Assembly (NCBI RefSeq): GCF_038396675.1
Contig: NC_088934.1
Location: 45,508,501-45,572,500, forward strand
DNA: 64,000 bases
From: Hydra vulgaris
Taxonomy: Eukaryota; Cnidaria; Hydrozoa; Anthoathecata; Hydridae
Reading direction: 5' to 3'
Both the position numbers and the translations under genes were made by a program. Within the stretch, counting starts at the first letter, position 1; the number at the start of each line of letters is the position of its first letter. Positions 25,350-40,112 of this stretch are shown here, in pieces. The notes under the pieces were generated by a model that was not told the origin of the DNA, did no database searches, and saw nothing but the letters and a program-made list of their open reading frames with translations.

Positions 25350-26519
25350 ATACATCACCAGCAAACCAGGGCATCGTATGTGAACTAATCATATGTGTTA
25401 CAGAGGACTACTATGCGACGTGGCACTAAGTTAAAGGCTGAAGAAGTCGCTATGATTAAGCCATTCAAGGCTACTAATCTATCAACTTCTGAGATATCGA
25501 TACATATACAGCGAAGTCGTAAGGTAATCGAGAAGATTTTGAAGGGTGCTGATACGATACAAAGAATGTTACATGAAGCAAAACATCTGAGATATGCAAA
25601 ACGTATGTCAGAAACATCGCATGGAGAAACGTATGGCGTATGCAAACAAACTTTTGTCTTGACCACCTGATTGGGGCTCAATTATTGGGTCCAATGAAAA
25701 GAAATTTAATCTTGATGGTTCAGACGGATATCAGTAATATTGGCGTGACTAACAAAAAGAGCCCGAGACTTTCTTCTCCAAATGGTGGTGGTGGTATTAT
25801 GATTTGGGATGCATTTTCTAATGCTGGATTATATGAATTGAAGTTCTCAGAAAGGAAACAAACAGCTGAAGACTAATTTATTACATTCTCTGATTACTTA
25901 ATGCCATATGGGCATGCTAGCAATGAACATACGTTTATCTTTATGCAAGATAACGCATCAATACATACGACAAAGACCGTGATGAAATTTATAACGGAAT
26001 ATGACATCCAGTTGTTTGATCATCCAGGGCTGTCACCCAACTTGAATCCAATTTAAAATATTTGGGGTTAGTTGTCTTGTTACGTGTATGCAAACGGAAA
26101 ACAATACAGTAACGTCACGCAACTGAAAATGGCCATCCAGATGGAATGGAACAAAATCCCCCAATCTTTTTCATGAAACGCTCATTTCCTCCATGCCTAA
26201 GCGTTGGATTCAGGTTATTATGAAGAAAAATAAGAGGATTGACTATTAGGTACGCTTCTACGTCATAGTAATCTCTAAAACCTGCTGAAATAGTGTGTGT
26301 GCTATTGGATTGGCACATAATTTATTTTTCATTTTATTTATTTTTTGTTTTTTACATGTTTTAAACAAAAACAAAGACAATATTGTTCATTTTATTGTAT
26401 TTTATTTCTTGTGTTAAATTGTGTTAAATATGTATTAACTATTGTATTAAATTTAATACGTTCATATACCTACTTTTATTACTAAGTTATCGCATGTCCT
26501 ATTCGTTTGGCGCGGACTG
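25350..26519 (+). mobile_element. Tc3-like DD34E element, dead
   Basis: The transposase starts at the ATG at 25412 (MRRGTKLKAEEVAMIKPF) with a helix-turn-helix (STSEISIHIQRSRKVIEKIL). Frameshifts near 25640-25760 separate it from LSSPNGGGGIMIWDAFS. The last part reads FMQDNASIHTTKTVMKFITE and then LSPNLNPI, followed by a TAA stop and NIWG. The stop sits exactly where the catalytic Glu should be (34 residues after the Asp), a likely GAA-to-TAA change. The right terminus is atcgcatgtcctattcgttt then ggcgcggactg next to TA at 26520-26521. The matching left terminus is not clear (weak match near 25355), so the left edge is approximate. Confidence 0.8.
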
Positions 26520-26524
26520 TACAT

Positions 26525-26929
26525 AGTTTATTTTAGCGGTTTAAAGCTTTAAATTGTTAAATTTAATTGTGAATTTAATTAGAAAACGTTGCGCGGAATG
26601 TTGTCAAGAAAATTTCATTTGATCATGTTTTTTTAAACATAAACACTATTTTGGGTAAAGGGACATGATTATCATATTCACCAAGAAAAAAATGTAAAAT
26701 TGCAACTATTTTTTATTACTTCAATAATTTGTTGTACTTTTGTTAATAAAATCTTAATTTGCATTATAAAAATAATTTATGTTTAAGTGAAGCAAGTTTT
26801 GTAAAGTTAAAAAAATTTTGTAAACTATTACAAAATTGAAAAAGTTTTAATTTTAGCGAAACTGTAAACTAGTTTCACTAAAATTAAAAAGCCTTTGAAT
26901 TGCAGATTGTTTGCATATTTTAATTCAAC
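26525..26929. other. Intergenic with a small inverted repeat
   Basis: No gene. Positions 26838-26893 form an inverted repeat (ttttaattttagcgaaact against gtttcactaaaattaaaa). Confidence 0.5.
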
Positions 26930-27075
26930 CAGGGGAAAAAAGACCTTTTTTTTTTACAGTATTTTTCTACCGGAGTAAAATTTCTCAATTGCATTTATCA
27001 TTGCCAATAATAAATGCAATAGAGAAATTTTACTCTGGTACGCAAATACTGTGAAAAAAAATGTCACTTTCCCTG
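26930..27075. mobile_element. Fold-back MITE
   Basis: A 146-bp near-perfect palindrome. The arms share ggagtaaaatttctcaattg and end in caggggaaa and tttccctg. There is no coding capacity; its centre is about 27003. Confidence 0.85.
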
Positions 27076-27182
27076 TTAAATTAGTAAGTGCAAACATAAA
27101 ACAAAACTCTAAACCCTAATGCAAGTTATTTGTAAAACAAAGATCATTAGAAATATTAACATTTAAACCACAATCACTGTAA

Positions 27183-27402
<220 letters not shown>

Positions 27403-27608
27403 CAGGGGCTATTCTAGACCGTTTTTGACAGCGTCAACTGTATTTAGGCGCCGCCCGAATTAAAAATTGAGGGCCTTTTATTTTTTACATTTTTCACAAC
27501 AAATATTGTTTTTTTCGCGACAAAACGCATATATATTCGGCACTATTTCCGCTAAATTTTTCCGGGAGGGGGGTGTACCGCCGCCCAATTTTTTCCTAGA
27601 AAAGCCAT
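27403..27608. mobile_element. hAT-type MITE, copy A
   Basis: The left end caggggctattctagacc and right end cctagaaaagcc form an imperfect inverted repeat. The interior includes gacagcgtcaactgtattta and cgccgcccaattttttcc. The same motifs occur in opposite orientation in copy B (30254-30456). (TA)n arrays flank both sides. No coding capacity. Confidence 0.85.
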
Positions 27609-27609
27609 A

Positions 27610-27611
<2 letters not shown>

Positions 27612-27705
<94 letters not shown>

Positions 27706-27750
27706 ATTTATATATATATATATATATATATGTACATATATATATATAAT
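27612..27750. repeat. (TA)n microsatellite
   Basis: About 139 bp of imperfect TA repeats between hAT-type MITE A and the hAT relic. Confidence 0.97.

Positions 27751-30176
<2,426 letters not shown>

Positions 30177-30253
<77 letters not shown>
30177..30253. repeat. (TA)n microsatellite
   Basis: About 77 bp of TA repeats between a hAT relic and hAT-type MITE B. Confidence 0.98.
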
Positions 30254-30256
<3 letters not shown>

Positions 30257-30456
30257 GGGCTATTCTAGGAAATTAAATTGGGCGGCGGTACCCCAGTGCC
30301 GGCGCCTGCTGTAATGGAAATTTGGCGGATATATTGCCGTGTGTAGATATTTTTTCGCAAAAAAAAAAGCTATTAAAAAAAGATCCTTTTTTTCCTGAAT
30401 TTGGGTGGAGCCCAAATACAGTTGGCGCTGTTGAAAGCAGTCAAGAATAGCCCCTG
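30254..30456. mobile_element. hAT-type MITE, copy B
   Basis: The ends caggggctattctagg and aagaatagcccctg are inverted repeats. The interior (aaattgggcggcggtacccc, aaatacagttggcgctgttg) is copy A reversed. The left end touches (TA)n; the right end runs into non-repetitive sequence, so no 8-bp target duplication is evident. Confidence 0.85.
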
Positions 30457-30544
30457 GCTACTTTGTCATTTGAGAAAAATTGAAAATAGGAAATAATTCT
30501 CTCAAACTTTTATCGATACATTTTAATAAGAATACTTTTAAGTA

Positions 30545-31835
30545 CAGGGTGCGTAAAAAGTTTCCGCACTCCTCTGGCAACGACGTTATTTCCCTTATTT
30601 TAAAGCATACCGTTTATTTTTTTGCATTATTTATGTTCTTCTCTAATCTTTGTGTGTGTTTTAAAATTGAAGTTTTTAGGGTTCATGACGAAATCAAGAG
30701 ATTTGCGGCCGGCAATCGAGAGGCTAGCTAAAGAAAAAAAGAAAGCATCGGAGATCGCTCGTCTTCTAAATGTTCCGCGGCGTACGGTTTACAATTGCTT
30801 GAAGCGACTTGAAGAAACTGGTTCCATTGATGATTGTCGACGTTCTAGAAGACCAAAAACTGCAACTTCGGGTAAAATTGTCAAAAAAATCCGCGACAAG
30901 ATTCGGTACAACCCAAAATGATCGATGAGACTAATGGCCAAGGACGAAGGGATTTCGGAAGGTTCAGTTCGGCATACCGTCCACAAAAAGCTCGGAAAAT
31001 ACCCGTACAAAATTCAAAAAGCTCACGGACTTACTGATCGGATGAATGCCACTCGTTTGGCCCGTTGCAAGGAGCTTCTCAAGCGATTCAAGAAGCCGGC
31101 GAATGCCTCGACGATTCTCTTCAGGACGAGTGTCTCTTCACTGTCGAGCTGTTCGTGAACCATCAGAATGACCGGATAATTGCTGGAAACGTTCAAGAAG
31201 CAAATCAGAAAGGTCGAATTGCTTCAAAGACAGCTCACCCCCAAGCAGTGATGGTTTTCGGAGCGATTACAGGAGACGGCAAGATGCCATTGGTTTTTGT
31301 CGATCAAGGAGTGAAAATCAGAGCTCAAACCTACCTGGATAATATTTTGACGATAGAGGTATTAACTTGGACCAATTCACACTTCAGACAGCGGATTTGG
31401 ACGTTTCAACAGGATTTCGCCCCAGCCCACAAAGCAACAGTTGTCCAGGAATGGTGCAAAGCCAATTTTCCGGGTTTCATCACACGAGAAGAGTGGCCTC
31501 CACACAGATTGGATATTAATCCCCTCAACTATTCCATTTGGGGAATTATGAAGGCCAAGGTTGGAGCTGTTCGTCATCTAAATTTGAACTCTCTACGGCA
31601 AGCACTCGAAAAAGAATGGGCCACTCTTGACGATGATATGGTGTCCGCCGCGGTTGAAGCATTCCCCAAGCGCCTCAGGGCGTGTATCAAGGCGAAAGGA
31701 GGACTTTTTGAGATCTGACTTGTTTTTGTTGTTTAGTATGTTATCAAGAATAAATGTTTAAACTTTTGGCACATTATGAGTTCTCCGTGTTTTTATGTCG
31801 TAAATACTGAGTGTGGGAACTTTTTACGCATCCTG
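30545..31835 (+). mobile_element. Mariner element, GC-rich, well-preserved ends
   Basis: The inverted repeats cagggtgcgtaaaaagtttc and its reversed partner at the right end (aactttttacgcatcctg) bound 1,291 bp. The TA target duplications are at 30543-30544 and 31836-31837. The coding part is visibly much richer in G+C than the surrounding DNA. This suggests recent arrival, possibly by horizontal transfer. Confidence 0.95.
30685..31718 (+). pseudogene. Mariner transposase with one stop, one frameshift and a changed catalytic residue
   Basis: The frame opens at the ATG at 30685 (MTKSRDLRPAIERLAKEKKK), with two helix-turn-helix units (ASEIARLLNVPRRTVYNCL; DEGISEGSVRHTV). A TGA near 30919 (probably CGA originally) interrupts it, and a one-base frameshift near 31110 separates KPANAS from LQDECLFTVELFVNHQNDR. 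The core continues AVMVFGAITGDGKMPLVF, FQQDFAPAHKA and INPLNYSIWGIMK. Counting from the Asp of QQDF, the third catalytic position lies after 37 residues. It is Asn here (PLNYS) where mariners have Asp (PLDYS). The last part (KRLRACIKAKGGLFEI) is intact. Few mutations, but inactive. Confidence 0.9.
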
Positions 31836-31839
31836 TACA

Positions 31840-33478
31840 AGAACCTTCTCATAAATACAATATTATAGTTTATAAAAAATGGTACTATTTTTATGATTTA
31901 ATTCTTGTTCCTAAAATTATTCTTTTTAAATTGTAACAATAAAAGTTTGAGCAAAGTGTTGGACCAAAAGTAAAGACTACTTTGCCTTTAGGGGGTTCAA
32001 AGACATTTCGCGGTAATTAAGTTACTGTATAAATGTTTCGAATTATTGTTTTATATTGCAGTATAGTTTCAATTACAGTTAGTTTTGATAAGCAATAATA
32101 TTTTCAATTTCAGCACTACCTAAATAAAGTTTAGTTTAAATTTAGGAATTAGGTGGGAGAGGGGGTCTTGTATTTTATTTCCACTTTGTGAACTTTTAAC
32201 ATGACAGTGCTTTAGTTGAATATCAAAATCCAACTCATTGGCGTTTGACTAGGGTTGATAAACGATAAGTGGTTGTTTTTTAAAAATTACATATCAGTTG
32301 AAGAAAATTTATTCAGACAAATAAACAAAATGAAGCCTGAGTCAATATATTAGAAGTCTAAATTAAAAAGGCAGAGGGAATACAGCAAACAAGAAATAAA
32401 GAAGAAATGCACCAATATTAGTCATAAATATAGTTGTGATGACCACAAAATATAAGCACAAAAATCTTATTAAAACAATAATTTTGCCACAAAGATTACT
32501 GTATTTGAAATTATTATTAAAAATTTCTTATAAATTTCTTATAAATTGACTATTTGAAAATAGCCAGCAACAACAAAAATGAAAAAGTCAAGCCAAAAAA
32601 ATTACTTAAGGAAATTAAGAAATAAAACTGATTTAAATTGATTAAATTTTCTCATTTATAAGTTATCAAATTAGCGTCTTAAACTATGATTAATCCACAC
32701 TGAACTAAGAACACTGATAATAGTAAGAAAATCAATTATAATCAAATTAAGAATAAGAATGTCTTTATCACACTTTCTTTGAATATATTTATTCTTAAAG
32801 TAAATTGAAAAGATGTTTTTGCTTTGCACTTATTTAATCTAAATATATAGATTTCGTTTGTAAATTATCTATACATTTACATTATCTATAAAACATAATT
32901 AATAAATTTTTTTAGTATTTTGTTTTTAAACTTCTTACAACTATCATATTTGTATCTTTTAAAAGCTGTTCATAAATTATTTTACGCTAAGTTAAATTAA
33001 TTCATAGAATTATTTTAGGCAAACATCTCATGCACAAAAATTTCCAAGAGCTAAAACCTTAATAATCAACATTACTGAGAATCATCTCCTGTGTCTGTTT
33101 AAAAGCTAAATTTCAATGTGAAATAATTTATGAACAGTTTTATACGTTTATATGAAAAAGTTATTGCTAAGACATTAGGTTACCATTTAATCTTAAGCAG
33201 CAGTTATCTTAAAATTTTGTTTATAAATAATGATTAATAATGAATAAATATAATTTTTAAACAACACACTTTTTTTTTAAGGAGCACCAACAAAAGTAGA
33301 AATAAAAACACAAGTTTAAAAGTCATTTTCTATGAATAATTCAAAAAAACATTTTAAAACATTTTTTTAAATAAATGTATGTGTATTAATCTTTTTATTT
33401 CAAAATTTCGACTTTCACTGACAAAATTTTGTTTATAAACAAACATAATTTTTAGCAATTAAAATTTGAATTATATTT
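31840..33478. other. Intergenic AT-rich DNA, no gene recognised
   Basis: No convincing coding sequence. A short plus-strand stretch near 32300-32440 reads SVEENLFRQINKMKPESIY, a stop, then KLKRQREYSKQEIKKKC. It could be a fragment of an unknown ORF, but nothing supports it. Confidence 0.4.
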
Positions 33479-33479
33479 T

Positions 33480-34440
33480 GTAATTACCATCAACAAATCA
33501 GCAGTAGAACAAGAAGATTGAAATCCATATTGATGATCAGAAAGTAAGTTATTTGATTCAAGATGAGAGATTAAGTGTTTGTTAATTAGAGACTCAAAAA
33601 CCTTGCTTGTGATAGGAAGGGGACTAATTGGAATGTAATTAGGTAAGTCAGATTGCTCTACAGAATTTTTAAAAATAGGGATAACAAATGTTGCTGGCTA
33701 GAAAACAAGGCTCTGATAAGCACTTGTTAAATAGTTTTAAAAGTATAGATAACAGCTCCAGACAACACTTCTGCAAGACTATAACAGGTATATTGTCTGA
33801 ACGACAAGTAAAAGAATTTAGGCAGGAAATCACTTTAGAAGCAGAAGTTGGAGTGATACAAATGTCAAGTAATGGATCAACTGGTTTGTCGGCTGTTGAC
33901 TATTTACGTTAGAGATTGTGAAAGGCAAAAGTTGTAGGCCTTAACACCTGCAGAGTCACTGACACAAAAACCAAGCAATTCAGCATTATGAGCATTAAAG
34001 TTACCAACAACAAAGATATTGGCTGAAAGATAAAGAGAAAGGGCTAGGTCAATTTGATCAGAAATAACATCGAAAAGAGGGCAATCTTGAGATGAAAGAG
34101 AGCAATATAGAACAAAGATAAAAGGTGATAGAGTGAAGTGGTGCTAAACAAAAGCAAATATAAAAATAGTCTGTCGATTCAAATTTATCTCAGCAAATAG
34201 GTAAATTTTTACAAATGTAAATGCCAAGGCCAAGAATCTGACTATTTAAATCTTTACAAATTAAAGGAAGATAACCATCAACACTAAGATCACAAGCTGA
34301 GACAGCTGAACTCAATTTAATCTCACAAAGAGCACGTAGGTCTAATGAACTTTGCAAGAGATAAGACTCAACAGAAGAAAAGTTACTTCTTAGGTCATGA
34401 ATGTTAGTGAATTTAATGGTAATGATGGTTTTTTGTGTTT
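33480..34440 (-). mobile_element. Rearranged LINE fragment (endonuclease joined to RT)
   Basis: Minus-strand translation starts with endonuclease sequence (NIHDLRSNFSSVESYLLQSS, CDLSVDGYLPLICKD, NIFVVGNFNAHNAELLGF). Near 33910 it jumps to an RT segment (VDPLLDICITPTSASKVISC, SDNIPVIVLQKC), then NYIPISPLPITSKVFESLIN and HQYGF. The middle of ORF2 is missing and the copy ends at about 33480. The endonuclease core reads GNFN, not GDFN, so an active-site Asp is lost. This is the same family as the adjacent copy at 34517-36345. Confidence 0.85.
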
Positions 34441-34516
34441 TATTGTTTTTAATACTTCAGTCATTTTTTAAATTTGTTAAAGAACTTGACTCAAAGCACA
34501 GATAGTACTCAATACA

Positions 34517-36345
34517 CTATCTAATAGTCCAAGTAATTGCCTCATTACTATTAATAAACCCGAAGACATAACAAAGGCTTTTAAATGTGGCCTTAACAAT
34601 ACACCACAAAAGTATAAACAGGGACATCATCCATGCACAACATGACTTGGCTGCAAGAGCAGGTCCAACTATGTTTATAATGCGTTTTTGCACCTTGTCT
34701 AAAAGAGAAATAGCATCATTAGAAGAACTGCCCCAGATATGGCAACAGTATTCCATAAGGGACGAATAAGAGATTTGTTGAGGTAGATAATTAAATCAAG
34801 AGTAAGAAAATGGCAAGCACAATAAAGAAAGGCAACCTTAGAGGATGCTAATTTAGAATTGATTGTATATATGGTTTTTTTGAAAGGTCAGTAGTAAATG
34901 ATAATCCAAGAAGACATTAAGAAGAGGACTCAGTGCAAGGGTTGCCATTCATTAATATAGAAATGTCAACAGTATTGCAATAGTTGTTTGCAGTAAATTA
35001 AAGAGTTTTGTTGGAGTTAAAATTTGCAAGCCACTGCAAGCCCCAATCAGTTACAGAAGTGAGATCAGATTCAGTATTAGCTGCCTGTTCCAAGTGATCA
35101 TAAAGAGAAGATTTTTTGTCAAGACAGGAGTATAAACTTGAGTCATCAGCAAAAAGAGCAACTATAGATGTAAGGTTTTCGGGAAGATCATTAGTTTAAA
35201 CAAGCAACAAAACAGGACCAAGTATAGAACCTTGTGGTACCCCCGAAGTTACTAGAAATGTAGAAGAGTGTTGGCCTTCGAGGATGACTTTAATAATGCT
35301 ATTAAAAAGAAAAGATTTGATAATATCAAAAATTGTACTGATTGTCTGACAGTAAGTTATTTGACTCAAGATGGGATGTGGGAAATTTGTCTCAAGATGG
35401 GATGTGAGAATGGAAGGAAGATAATGACCAAAAAATTCAAGAATCAAATCAGAAGAAAAGTTAATTACAAATACTTTTGCCTAATCATTGGGAGAAGTAG
35501 TAAGATCACTCCCATGAATCAGAGATGGAATATTAGACCTACCTTTGTTAATGACACTGTTGAAGATTTTCCAAAAGTCTCTAGATCCTAACTTCTGAGA
35601 TAAGATACGAGGTTTAGTGAACTGAGGATAATGGAGCTTAGCATCAGACATTTTATATTGATTTTTTTCAATAATAAATAGCTGTTTTTGTTCTTAAGAG
35701 AGTTATTTTTTTGAAAAAGATGAAAAAAATAATTATGATGAGATATAACATATGCACAAGAAGGTGAAAAGCATGGAGTAGATTGAGGCTTGACTTTGAA
35801 CTGACGAGAAGGAATACAAGCTTCCATTCCTGTCTGAATCCAGGAAGTTATGTATGAGGCACATTTATCAGCTGAGTGAGAAAAGACATCAGCCCAAGAA
35901 CCATCACGAAGAAAATCATGAAAAGAGTCCCAGTCAGATTTAGGGTAGTAGTAAGTAATGCGATGATAGGGTGAGTCTAAAAAGGAAGTACAAGATGAAA
36001 GATTTAAGAAGATCATTGCATGGTCAGAACTACCTAAGGGAGAGAAAGGAGAAACTCAACCCAAGCTAGGATCAGAGACAAGAAATAAATCAAGGAGTGA
36101 AGGTAAATGATTAGGGTTGTCAGGAAAATGAGTCACAAAGTTAACTACCTGAGTAAGAAATTGAAAAATGCTGAAGTTATAGGTTTAGTGCCAGCAAGTC
36201 AGTGGCGTTAGATACAAACAGATCTGAAGAAGGAATAGCGGTATTTAAATTAGTCTCATTAGGAGCAAGCAAGTCTGGTGAATTTTGCAAGAGGTAAGAT
36301 TCAATGAATATTTGTAAAAGATTTATTAAAATAGTTGAGTGGTGG
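34517..36345 (-). mobile_element. LINE copy with internal deletions (endonuclease to C-terminal RT)
   Basis: Minus-strand segments in order: IFIESYLLQNSPDLLAPNET (endonuclease start, about 36310), PNHLPSLLDLFLVSDPSLG, GSSDHAMIFLNLSS (SDH motif), then 36016-35588 with KSDWDSFHDFLRDGSWADVF and CASYITSWIQTGMEACIPS. The RT part (35447-35196) holds VILEGQHSSTFLVTSGVPQG and SILGP. Later frames read ALFADDSS-like sequence, and 34756-34517 has EYCCHIWGSSSNDAISLLDK and VQKRI. Parts of the endonuclease and the RT palm are deleted and frames shift repeatedly. Confidence 0.88.
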
Positions 36346-36439
36346 GTATGGTTTTTTATGTTTAATATTTTGAGTTACCTTTCACATGATTTAAGTTTAA
36401 AGAGAACTTGACTCATTCATAGATAAATTACCACCTCCT

Positions 36440-37180
36440 CAGCAATGAGCTATGCAATTGTCTCAGTCCTGTTAAGTAACCCTAAGTTGTAACATAGGGC
36501 TCCTTATGCAGCCTCGACAATGTGCAACAAAAGCATTAACAGGTGTCCTTTTTAATGCTTTTGGTGCACATTGTGGAATCCATGCGCAACATGGCACTGT
36601 TAATACTCTGATATTTTGCAGCTGTTGATAGAATCAGCCTCTCTGAGAGCTACCACAGAGTTCAGGAAACATTACTACCAGCTGGCTCAGAACCATTAAA
36701 CTGAGTTTTAGAGCTGTACCCTCATTAGGAGATAACAGGAAGAGTTGCATAGTTACTATTAAGGAGGCACAAGTAAAAACCTATGAGAAGAGTCAAGAAG
36801 ATCCAGCATTTATCATCCTAGGCAGGAAACAATGTAACACAGGTTTGCATATATGCCTGCCTAATAGATGAACAAGGAGAATAGGCTAGAGATGGTATCT
36901 CGATAAAAATACTTTTGAGCAGATGTTAACTGCATCCAGCTACTATCTTGCAGGAGGCCTCTTTTGCCAAGGAGGCCATCTGCTCAAAAGTATTTTTATC
37001 AAGACACCATCTCTAGCCTATTTTCAACCAAGAGCTCCAAGGCAGTGGATTTTTAGGTTAGAGCTTTGCCTAAAAAAGCACACCCCACAATGCAGCAGGG
37101 CATGGGGCAGGAGTACTGGGTTACATGATACCAGTAGCAGGCTGATTGTGATGATCCTAAACCTGACCTGACCTGGAGTA
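36440..37180 (-). repeat. Less AT-rich repeat upstream of the LINE, with two hairpins
   Basis: This block precedes the minus-strand LINE and may be its 5' untranslated region. It holds two inverted repeats. Arms at 36517-36540 and 36553-36577 share caatgtgca and aaaagcattaa. Arms of about 46 bp at 36887-36933 and 36976-37022 share aataggctagagatggt and aatacttttgagcaga. No ORF is convincing. The assignment to the LINE is inferred from position. Confidence 0.5.
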
Positions 37181-37399
37181 GTTAAAAGGAGCTACTTCCA
37201 GTAAACAGTACCTTAAAATATCAGACATAATATTTTGGAAATGCATTAGGAAAAACATTACTTCTATAAAATTACAAGAGATTAAGGTGAGCAAAGGTTA
37301 AATAGTTGGAGTAACTCATACTGAGTTGGTTCACACTGCATCATAACAGATTTAAACATTTAAACAGAACATTTAAATATTGTAATCAGAACACTAACA

Positions 37400-37665
37400 T
37401 AAAGTAACTTATGGGTGAGTAAACACGACACCAGAGGTTCAGAAAGAAAATAAACATATATGTATATATAAAGTAACTTACAGGTGAACAAAAAGAGAAC
37501 CACGCCAGAGGTTCAGATAGAACACAAACATTTCTATTAACATAAACAAACATAACACAAACATACATAGAGTAACTTATGGATGAATCAACACTGCGTC
37601 AGAGGTTCAAACAGAACACAAACACATAAAAGAACTTACAGGCGAGTGAACACCACGCCATTCGT
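37400..37665. repeat. Degenerate tandem repeat, about 60-100 bp units
   Basis: Four diverged units each contain agtaacttatgg or similar, followed by ccagaggttcag-like and agaacacaaaca-like blocks (units near 37402, 37470, 37569, 37629). Confidence 0.75.
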
Positions 37666-37689
37666 CCATTTATTATTAAAAACAGTTAA

Positions 37690-38521
<832 letters not shown>

Positions 38522-38644
38522 TTTCCATATCTTACCTAAATTTAATAATTTTTGATAAAACCCACTAAGGATATTTTGATGTTTCAGGTATGACACTTTC
38601 ATACATTATGCAAACTCCAAACTTATATGTAAATTTTGACTATA

Positions 38645-39139
38645 TACATAAGGTTTATGACTAAAAAATAATTTTCTGACCTATAATGTTTCTCTCCAAA
38701 AGTATATCAATTTGAATCTCAGAAGAAGCAATGTTTCATAGAAAGTTAAAAAAAAAAATGAAACATAAATAACATTCAGTTTTTTAAAATTTATTGTAAA
38801 AAAAATTAACATTTTTACTAACAAAAATTAAAAAAAAAGGACTCTTTTAAGCGTTACTTTTAACAATGTCTTCTTTAAGAAGGTTACATTTGAAATAGAT
38901 TGCTATTTATGAAATCTCTATAAAATTTCACTTCTTTTTAAATCCACATGATATACTTTAGGAGAAAAATATTTTTGGTAAAATAAAACACACACCATGC
39001 CATTAGGTGTCTTAACGCAGGTTTTTTTTTTAGAACCAGCTATAAAAAATAAGTCTTAAATAATTTAGCTGCAAAAGTTCATCATTTGTGACCACAGGAG
39101 ATACAAAATTATACAAAATATTTTTGGTCGTAACCCTAA
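38645..39139. mobile_element. Probable MITE with TTAGGGTTACGAC-type ends
   Basis: The right end reversed begins ttagggttacgaccaaaaat and also contains atgaactttt. This resembles the termini of the transposon at 16881-19783. The left end (ataaggtttatgactaaaaa) is a weaker inverted match. About 495 bp, no coding sequence. Confidence 0.45.
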
Positions 39140-39429
39140 TATACATGCTTATATTGAATGACAATGTTTTGCACCAAATTGTGGTGATTGGAGTGAATAA
39201 AAATATAAAAATATAACATGAAAATAAAGTTAATCTATTTAGAGCCTTTCTTCACTTAAAAATATGCAAGGAGATCACTGGGTCACTTTATGATTGTAAA
39301 ATTATATATTTACAAATTTATTGTTAAAAATTATATTTACACCTTACCATTATTAAATTTAATTACATATTGTAAAATTTTGCATTTATGTTGTAACAAA
39401 TATATTATAAAATAACACAAATTGTAATA

Positions 39430-40112
39430 AAATATTTTTATATAAACAATGTTTCACAGGAAGGCGTATGAATGGACGTCTTTATATGACCACGCATGTA
39501 TGATTTTTGTTTTGCTGTTTCTTAGCCACGGCTTTTAAATAGTTTGATAGTTTTTGCGCATTTTTAAAATGGTATCTAAAATTAAAAGTAAACTAAATAA
39601 AAATGAAAACAAAAACCATAAGCTAAAAAAAGAAAATCAATCTTAACCTAAGAGAAAATAAATAGAAGTAAAAGAGTAAGTTGTTAACCAAATTTTTAAC
39701 TTTTAAATTTAAAAGTGTTTCGCTTAATAGACTTGCATTAAGTTAAAGGTTTCTAAGTTAATATTCTAAACTGATTTATAAACAAAATATTTGCTGATTT
39801 TACTGATTAAGCTACAGCAGGAATGAATAGGCTAGTTTGGAATTTACAGCACACCATTTTATGTAAAAATTCAATGTCATTTGATATAAACCCCTTACAA
39901 ATATTTAAGATTTAGCTCTTCATTTATTTTTTTTTTACTGTTTATGTTTTCTTATTTTTAGGATGCCTGTTATTTCGATCAACCAAATTTGATACAAGTG
40001 AGGGAACAAAGCAGATTATATGTCCAACAAATTTAAACAAAAATAAAACATTTACAACATGCAATTTATTTGAGAATTATATATGTCAATATAAAGTAAG
40101 AACAAACTTTAA
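39430..40112 (+). repeat. Left arm of a large diverged inverted repeat
   Basis: This 680-bp stretch matches the reverse complement of 40948-41512 along most of its length, with many substitutions and indels. Shared blocks include cgtctttatatgaccac, cacggcttttaaatagtttg, cagcacaccattttatgtaa and tacaagtgagggaacaaa. Both arms contain a short ATG frame (left: MVSKIKSKLNKNENKNHKLK) with several synonymous differences, followed by a gtaag donor-like site. Function is unknown. Confidence 0.85.
39962..40095 (+). other. Exon-like segment in the left arm
   Basis: A pyrimidine-rich acceptor (gttttcttatttttag) precedes 134 bases and a gtaag donor follows. The open frame predicts 44 residues beginning CLLFRSTKFDTSEGTKQI and containing four cysteines. 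The right arm has the equivalent segment with a roughly 18-base deletion and gaaag in place of the donor. No family recognised; it could be a real exon of an unknown gene. Confidence 0.35.

Noticed and set aside
37386..37665. CRISPR-like array
   Set aside because: Units are diverged and lack regular spacers; it is a degenerate tandem repeat in eukaryotic DNA.
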